A DNA stretch of 64,000 nucleotides, from assembly GCF_009728485.1 (NCBI RefSeq), contig NZ_VVIQ01000005.1, positions 62,001-126,000 on the forward strand, in the 5' to 3' direction. This DNA is from Prevotella vespertina. GTDB taxonomy: Bacteria > Bacteroidota > Bacteroidia > Bacteroidales > Bacteroidaceae. Below, piece by piece: positions 60,063 to 64,000 of the stretch (the first letter of the stretch is position 1; every line of letters begins with the position of its first letter). The position numbers and the translations under genes were made by a program. The notes beneath the pieces were generated by a model. That model was not told the origin of the DNA. It did not search any database and saw only the letters and a list, made by a program, of their open reading frames with translations.

Positions 60063-61553
60063 ATGAATAATAAGTTATATGGCAATCTAATATTTGAGTT
60101 GTCTCATCCTGGTAGACGTGCTTATAGTTTACCAGAAAATATTTTTGGAAGTTATAATTTGCCATCATCATGTAAACGGGAAAAGGATGCAGAACTTCCT
60201 GAATGTGACGAACTCACAGTAGTTAGACATTATACAAATCATAGTGGAAATAACTTCGGAGTGGATAACGGGTTCTATCCTCTTGGCTCTTGTACAATGA
60301 AGTATAATCCAACGATTAATGAAGAAATTGTCGCAATGCCTTCCTTTACAGGACTTCATCCTCGTCAACCTATTGAAACGGTGCAAGGTGCTTTGGAAAT
60401 TGAATATAATATTCAGCGTGCATTAGCATCAATTACGGGTATGGCTGATGTAACGCTCAACCCTTATGCAGGTGCTCATGGTGAATTAACGGGATTGATG
60501 ATTATTTCTTCCTATCATCTTCAACGTGGAGATACTAAGCGCAAAAAAGTTATAGTACCGGATTCTGCTCATGGAACAAATCCTGCTTCTGCAGCTATAT
60601 GTGGTCTTGAAGTCGTTGAAGTGAAAAGTACAGAGAATGGACTCGTCGATCTTGATGATCTTAAGAAACTATTGGGAGATGATATTGCTGGTATGATGAT
60701 GACGAATCCCAATACTCTTGGTTTATTTGAAAAGGATATTCCCGAAATAGCACAACTAGTGCATGATTGTGGAGGATTATTATATTATGATGGTGCTAAC
60801 CTTAATCCATTGTTAGGAATAGCGCGTCCAGGCGATATGGGATTTGATGTTATCCATCTTAACCTTCACAAAACATTCTCGACTCCTCATGGAGGCGGTG
60901 GTCCAGGCTCTGGTCCTGTCGGTGTTTGTGAGAAGTTAATACCATTCCTTCCTAAGCCTCACGTATGTAAAAGCGATGAGGGTTTTTATATAGCAGAATC
61001 AAAGTTGGACGAAGAGGAATCTCTTGGTAATATCCATATTGGAGGTTATTTAGGTAATTTCCTTGTTATTCTTCGTGCCTATACATATATACTTACTTTA
61101 GGAAAGAATCATATAAAGGAAGTAGGCTTATTGGCGACATTAAATGCTAATTACATAAAAGAAAGCCTGAAAGATGATTATGAGCTTCCTATAGATATGC
61201 TCTGTAAACATGAATTTGTGTTTGATGGATTAAAAGATAAGAGTACGGGAATAACGACGATGGATGTTGCTAAACGTCTTTTGGATTATGGTTATCATGC
61301 TCCTACAATTTACTTCCCTCTCTTATTCCATGAGGCCATGATGATTGAACCAACAGAGAATGAAAGTAAAGAAACCATAGATGGATTCATTAAGACAATG
61401 CATATCATAGCTAAGGAAGCAATAGAGAGTCCAGAACTTTTGAAAGAGGCTCCGCACAATACTCCTATTGGGCGAGTGGATGATGTCCTTGCAGCAAAAC
61501 ATCCTATCTTGACCTATCTACAGCTAGTTAATGATAAGGGTGAAGAATCTTAA
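60063..61553 (+). CDS. gcvPB: glycine dehydrogenase (decarboxylating) subunit 2
   Basis: A 496-residue PLP-carrying half of the P protein, which decarboxylates glycine and loads aminomethyl onto GcvH. Lys270 in IHLNLHKTFSTPHGGGGPGS should bind PLP, and FYPLGSCTMKYNP and DSAHGTNPASA are conserved. The split into two subunits is widespread in Gram-positives, archaea and many others; many Bacteroidetes have the fused form, so this is a useful lineage trait. Confidence 0.96.
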   Translation: MNNKLYGNLIFELSHPGRRAYSLPENIFGSYNLPSSCKREKDAELPECDELTVVRHYTNHSGNNFGVDNGFYPLGSCTMKYNPTINEEIVAMPSFTGLHPRQPIETVQGALEIEYNIQRALASITGMADVTLNPYAGAHGELTGLMIISSYHLQRGDTKRKKVIVPDSAHGTNPASAAICGLEVVEVKSTENGLVDLDDLKKLLGDDIAGMMMTNPNTLGLFEKDIPEIAQLVHDCGGLLYYDGANLNPLLGIARPGDMGFDVIHLNLHKTFSTPHGGGGPGSGPVGVCEKLIPFLPKPHVCKSDEGFYIAESKLDEEESLGNIHIGGYLGNFLVILRAYTYILTLGKNHIKEVGLLATLNANYIKESLKDDYELPIDMLCKHEFVFDGLKDKSTGITTMDVAKRLLDYGYHAPTIYFPLLFHEAMMIEPTENESKETIDGFIKTMHIIAKEAIESPELLKEAPHNTPIGRVDDVLAAKHPILTYLQLVNDKGEES

Positions 61554-61610
61554 TTTGTGTTTGTGAAAAGTCTATATTGAATATAATAAATCTATTTAAT
61601 AAGGATTTAT

Positions 61611-62978
61611 ATGGATAAAACAGATTTATTGATTATCGGTTCGGGACCTGGCGGTTACCGAACCGCTTCTTACGCTGCTAAGAATGGTTTACATGTAACT
61701 ATTATCGAAAAAGATCAACTAGGAGGAACATGTCTTAACGCAGGATGTATTCCTACTAAATGTCTTGCACATGATGCAGAGGTTCGTATAGCAGCTCTTT
61801 CTTCTTTTGACACTCTTCCTTCACTTGATTTTGTGAAAGTGATGGAAAGAAAGAATGGGGTACTTAACCAGTTAAGGGAGGGGATAAATATATTACTTAA
61901 TCAGTCAAATATCAATTTAATAAAAGGTGAAGCACATTTCGTTTCTGATCATATTGTTGAAGTCGGTGACAGGAAAATAGAAGCAAAGAATATTATTATA
62001 GCAACTGGATCTCAAGCAAAGCTGCCACCTTTTATTAATAGAGAAGATTATTTAAATAGTCCTACGCTTAAGCGTTCAGTTGTCACTTCTACAGAACTTC
62101 TTTCTATTGACGAACTCCCCAAACGACTTGTTATTATAGGTGCAGGAGTTATTGGTATGGAGTTCGCTTCAGCATTTGCTGCTTTCGGATGTCAGGTGGT
62201 TGTTGTAGAATACATGAAGGAGTGTCTTCCTATGATAGATAGTGATATTGCAAAACGTCTAAGGAAAATGCTAGAGAAGCGAGGAGTAACATTCTATATG
62301 CAAAGTGCTGTTGAAAAAGTTATTCCTCCAACAGAGGAGGATAATGTGGATACAGTTGTTGTATTTAATAAAAAAGATAAAGAGATTAAATTAGAGGCAG
62401 ACCTAGTCCTTATAGCTACTGGTAGACAACCTAATGTGATGGATATTGGGCTAGATTCAACAAATATAGAATATTCTCTCAAAGGAATCCCTGTTGATAA
62501 GAACATGGAAACCAACATTAAGGGCGTTTATGCTATTGGAGATGTAAATGCTCGTCAGATGTTAGCGCATGCAGCTATTTTCCAAGGATTCCGTGCTGTT
62601 AATCATATTTTAAGTAAGCAGGATAATATTCGTCTTGAAATAATGCCTTCTGCAATCTTCACTTATCCAGAGGCTGCGTGTGTGGGTAAGACGGAAGAAC
62701 AATGTAAAGAAGCTGGTATTAAGTATACAATACGAAAAGGTTTCTATCGATCAAATGGTAAAGCGCTAAGTATGAATGAGACGGAAGGTTTGATTAAAAT
62801 CCTGATTGGAGAAGATGGTCTAATCCTTGGTGGACATGCTTATGGAAGTCATTCTGCAGATCTCATACAAGAGCTCTCTGCTCTAATGAATCGTGATACT
62901 ACATTAGACGAAATATGTGATATTATTCATATTCATCCAACCCTTAGTGAAATATTACAAGATACATTAATCGGTTGA
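61611..62978 (+). CDS. lpdA: dihydrolipoyl dehydrogenase (glycine cleavage L protein)
   Basis: A 455-residue FAD enzyme reoxidising dihydrolipoyl-GcvH with NAD. FAD fold IIGSGPGGYRTASYAAKNG, redox disulfide in GGTCLNAGCIPTK, NAD fold VIIGAGVIGMEFASAFAAFG, and C-terminal HIHPTLSEIL with the active-site His. Being in the operon it is probably dedicated to glycine cleavage. Confidence 0.96.
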   Translation: MDKTDLLIIGSGPGGYRTASYAAKNGLHVTIIEKDQLGGTCLNAGCIPTKCLAHDAEVRIAALSSFDTLPSLDFVKVMERKNGVLNQLREGINILLNQSNINLIKGEAHFVSDHIVEVGDRKIEAKNIIIATGSQAKLPPFINREDYLNSPTLKRSVVTSTELLSIDELPKRLVIIGAGVIGMEFASAFAAFGCQVVVVEYMKECLPMIDSDIAKRLRKMLEKRGVTFYMQSAVEKVIPPTEEDNVDTVVVFNKKDKEIKLEADLVLIATGRQPNVMDIGLDSTNIEYSLKGIPVDKNMETNIKGVYAIGDVNARQMLAHAAIFQGFRAVNHILSKQDNIRLEIMPSAIFTYPEAACVGKTEEQCKEAGIKYTIRKGFYRSNGKALSMNETEGLIKILIGEDGLILGGHAYGSHSADLIQELSALMNRDTTLDEICDIIHIHPTLSEILQDTLIG

Positions 62979-63016
62979 AATAAGAGGTTTATTAAGTGTA
63001 AGTCCTATAAAGATAT

Positions 63017-63040
63017 AAACAATTTAATTACAAATTGTTT
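63017..63040 (+). terminator. weak hairpin after the glycine cleavage operon
   Basis: AAACAATTT pairs perfectly with AAATTGTTT around a 6-base loop, 38 bases past the lpdA stop. The stem is A/T-rich and the right arm overlaps the -33 region of the next promoter, so efficiency is doubtful. Confidence 0.4.
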
Positions 63041-63069
63041 GGATGATCAGGAACTTTATACTAACTTTG
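63039..63069 (+). promoter_or_regulatory. promoter of the structured RNA upstream of ribE
   Basis: TTG (63039-63041), a 20-base spacer and TAACTTTG (63062-63069) give a full consensus match. Confidence 0.82.
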
Positions 63070-63073
63070 CACA

Positions 63074-63345
63074 CCGAAAGGATACAGATTTAGTCGTATC
63101 GATTCGATTGGGATAGTCATCAAATAAATTAGAAAACCCGAGATGACTTCTTTTGTTAATGGCGGGCCACATAAATCGCATTATGCGACTAAGCCGCAAG
63201 GTCAGTGGATTACAAAGACGAGGAGCTCTCTTATCATTGATACTCGGACTTTTCATCACATCATCGATACGACTCTTCCATTTCCCAACTATACAAGATG
63301 AGGGAATTGAGGTGAGATTCCTACATAGGAGTCTCACCTTTTTAT
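63074..63345 (+). ncRNA. structured RNA of about 270 nt, unknown family
   Basis: A consensus promoter ends at 63069 and a strong terminator (AGGTGAGA...TCTCACCT, 13 bp with an internal wobble, then five T) spans 63310-63343. Between them AGTCGTATCGAT (63092-63103) pairs with ATCGATACGACT (63263-63274), a perfect 12-bp long-range helix. Inside are AGTCATC/GATGACT (63115-63121, 63142-63148), TCGCA/TGCGA (63176-63188) and CGAG/CTCG (63219-63246). GCGG/CCGC interleaves with CCAC/GTGG as a possible pseudoknot (63162-63208). It matches none of RNase P, tmRNA, SRP RNA, 6S or the FMN riboswitch as I know them. It may be a free ncRNA or a terminating leader of ribE. Confidence 0.7.
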
Positions 63346-63471
63346 ATGTGTCTAATTTATTAACTAAATCTTAAAAGCTCCATGTGAAAGATAGTTGTCC
63401 TTATATTATATGGCAGATGACATAAGCACTAACTACTATCCTCTAAAGGAGAAAAGAAAGGAATTAATTAT

Positions 63472-64000
63472 ATGTTCTCAGGAATTGTAGAAGAGATGGC
63501 TCAATTGGTTCATATAGAACACGAACAGGAAAATATCCATTTTACTTTTCGTTGTTCATTTACAAATGAATTAAAGATAGACCAAAGTATAGCTCATAAT
63601 GGAGTATGTCTCACAGTAGTTCGTTTTGAAAACGAAACATATACTGTTACAGCGATGAAAGAAACACTTGAGCGTTCAAATCTGGGCTTACTTAAAGTAG
63701 GGGATAGGGTTAATATTGAGCGTTCAATGATGATGAATGGACGTTTAGATGGTCACATCGTGCAAGGTCATGTAGATCAAACTGCTAAATGTATCAACAT
63801 GGAGGATGCTGATGGGAGTACATACTATACTTTTGAGTATCCCCTTAATCGTGAAATGGCTCAAAGAGGTTATTTCGCTGTAGATAAAGGTTCAATAACA
63901 GTAAATGGAGTGTCTCTCACCGTTTGTAATCCTACTGATAATAGTTTTAAAGTAGCGATTATACCATACACAAAGGAAAATACGAACTTTGCGGATATAA
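63472..64000 (+). CDS. ribE: riboflavin synthase alpha chain (partial, runs off the window)
   Basis: An open frame from the ATG at 63472 to the window end gives 176 residues. It starts MFSGIVEEMAQLV, the family signature MFTGIVEE. It includes HNGVCLTVVRF and a second lumazine-binding domain beginning DGHIVQGHVDQTAKC with VNGVSLTVCN. It dismutates two lumazine molecules into riboflavin. An AAAGGAG-like purine stretch lies about 20 bases before the start. The C-terminus is missing only because of the window edge. Confidence 0.93.
   Translation, partial: MFSGIVEEMAQLVHIEHEQENIHFTFRCSFTNELKIDQSIAHNGVCLTVVRFENETYTVTAMKETLERSNLGLLKVGDRVNIERSMMMNGRLDGHIVQGHVDQTAKCINMEDADGSTYYTFEYPLNREMAQRGYFAVDKGSITVNGVSLTVCNPTDNSFKVAIIPYTKENTNFADI

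Noticed and set aside
63143..63301. 52-codon ORF (MTSFVNGGPHKSHYATKPQG...) inside the structured RNA
   Set aside because: No ribosome binding site, unusual codon use, and its start and end coincide with arms of RNA helices; better explained as noncoding.
63074..63345. FMN riboswitch before ribE
   Set aside because: None of the conserved FMN blocks (AGGGCAGGGTGAAATTCCC-like, AGTCCGTGAC-like) can be found on either strand.

Overview
The window is a piece of a Bacteroidetes chromosome, almost certainly Prevotella or a close relative. It is AT-rich and carries the group's characteristic promoters (TTG, about 20 bases, TAnnTTTG) in front of many genes. Gene content also fits: a fused nuoCD in an 11-subunit complex I without nuoEFG, a split glycine decarboxylase (gcvPA/gcvPB), an UpxY-type NusG paralogue, DUF3127, DUF4835 and DUF6359 proteins, and lipoproteins with acidic residues just after the lipidated cysteine. 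I saw no insertion sequence, prophage, CRISPR array or rRNA. There is one tRNA (Arg, TCT).

Layout. 1-3.1 kb: gap, then miaA with a lipid-kinase-like gene. 3.6-8.3 kb: a glycogen operon (debranching enzyme, GT4 glycosyltransferase, GH57-like protein). 8.5-11.7 kb: two small exported proteins around a candidate small RNA, an ECF sigma factor, and rpe with a 42-codon gene in front. 11.8-13.7 kb: trpF, a TrpG/PabA-type amidotransferase and a NusG-like antiterminator. 14.4-21.2 kb, minus strand: outer-membrane porin, imelysin lipoprotein, di-heme cytochrome c lipoprotein and the cytochrome c assembly protein CcsBA. Two LuxR-type regulators diverge from this operon, one with a hemerythrin-like domain. 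23.5-26.6 kb: kdsA-kdsD-cls. 26.9-31.5 kb: a small outer-membrane barrel, a large MscS channel and a sugar kinase. 31.8-42.2 kb: nuoA-B-CD-H-I-J-K-L-M-N. 42.6-50.8 kb: an SSB-like DUF3127 protein, dnaN, then exonuclease-coaBC-DUF4835-recN-TPR. 50.9-56.9 kb: tRNA-Arg, an FAD protein, thrA and a membrane FMN/4Fe-4S protein. 57.1-63 kb: the complete glycine cleavage operon (gcvT-H-PA-PB-lpd). 63.0-64 kb: a structured RNA and the start of ribE.

Most unusual signal. Six intergenic regions hold tandem arrays with the same period (22 bp, occasionally 23) but different core sequences. Two of them, at 13.75-14.10 kb (+) and 55.27-55.61 kb (-), are copies of one element of about 345 bp. Both have a shared head (19-base block plus a 9-base block at the identical 42-base offset), a shared tail, and an internal 22-bp array. 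Other points of note are a GH57 protein that appears to lack both catalytic residues, an about 270-nt structured RNA with its own promoter and terminator before ribE, a short sRNA candidate at 9.36-9.43 kb, and the porin/imelysin/di-heme/CcsBA locus with a likely operator.
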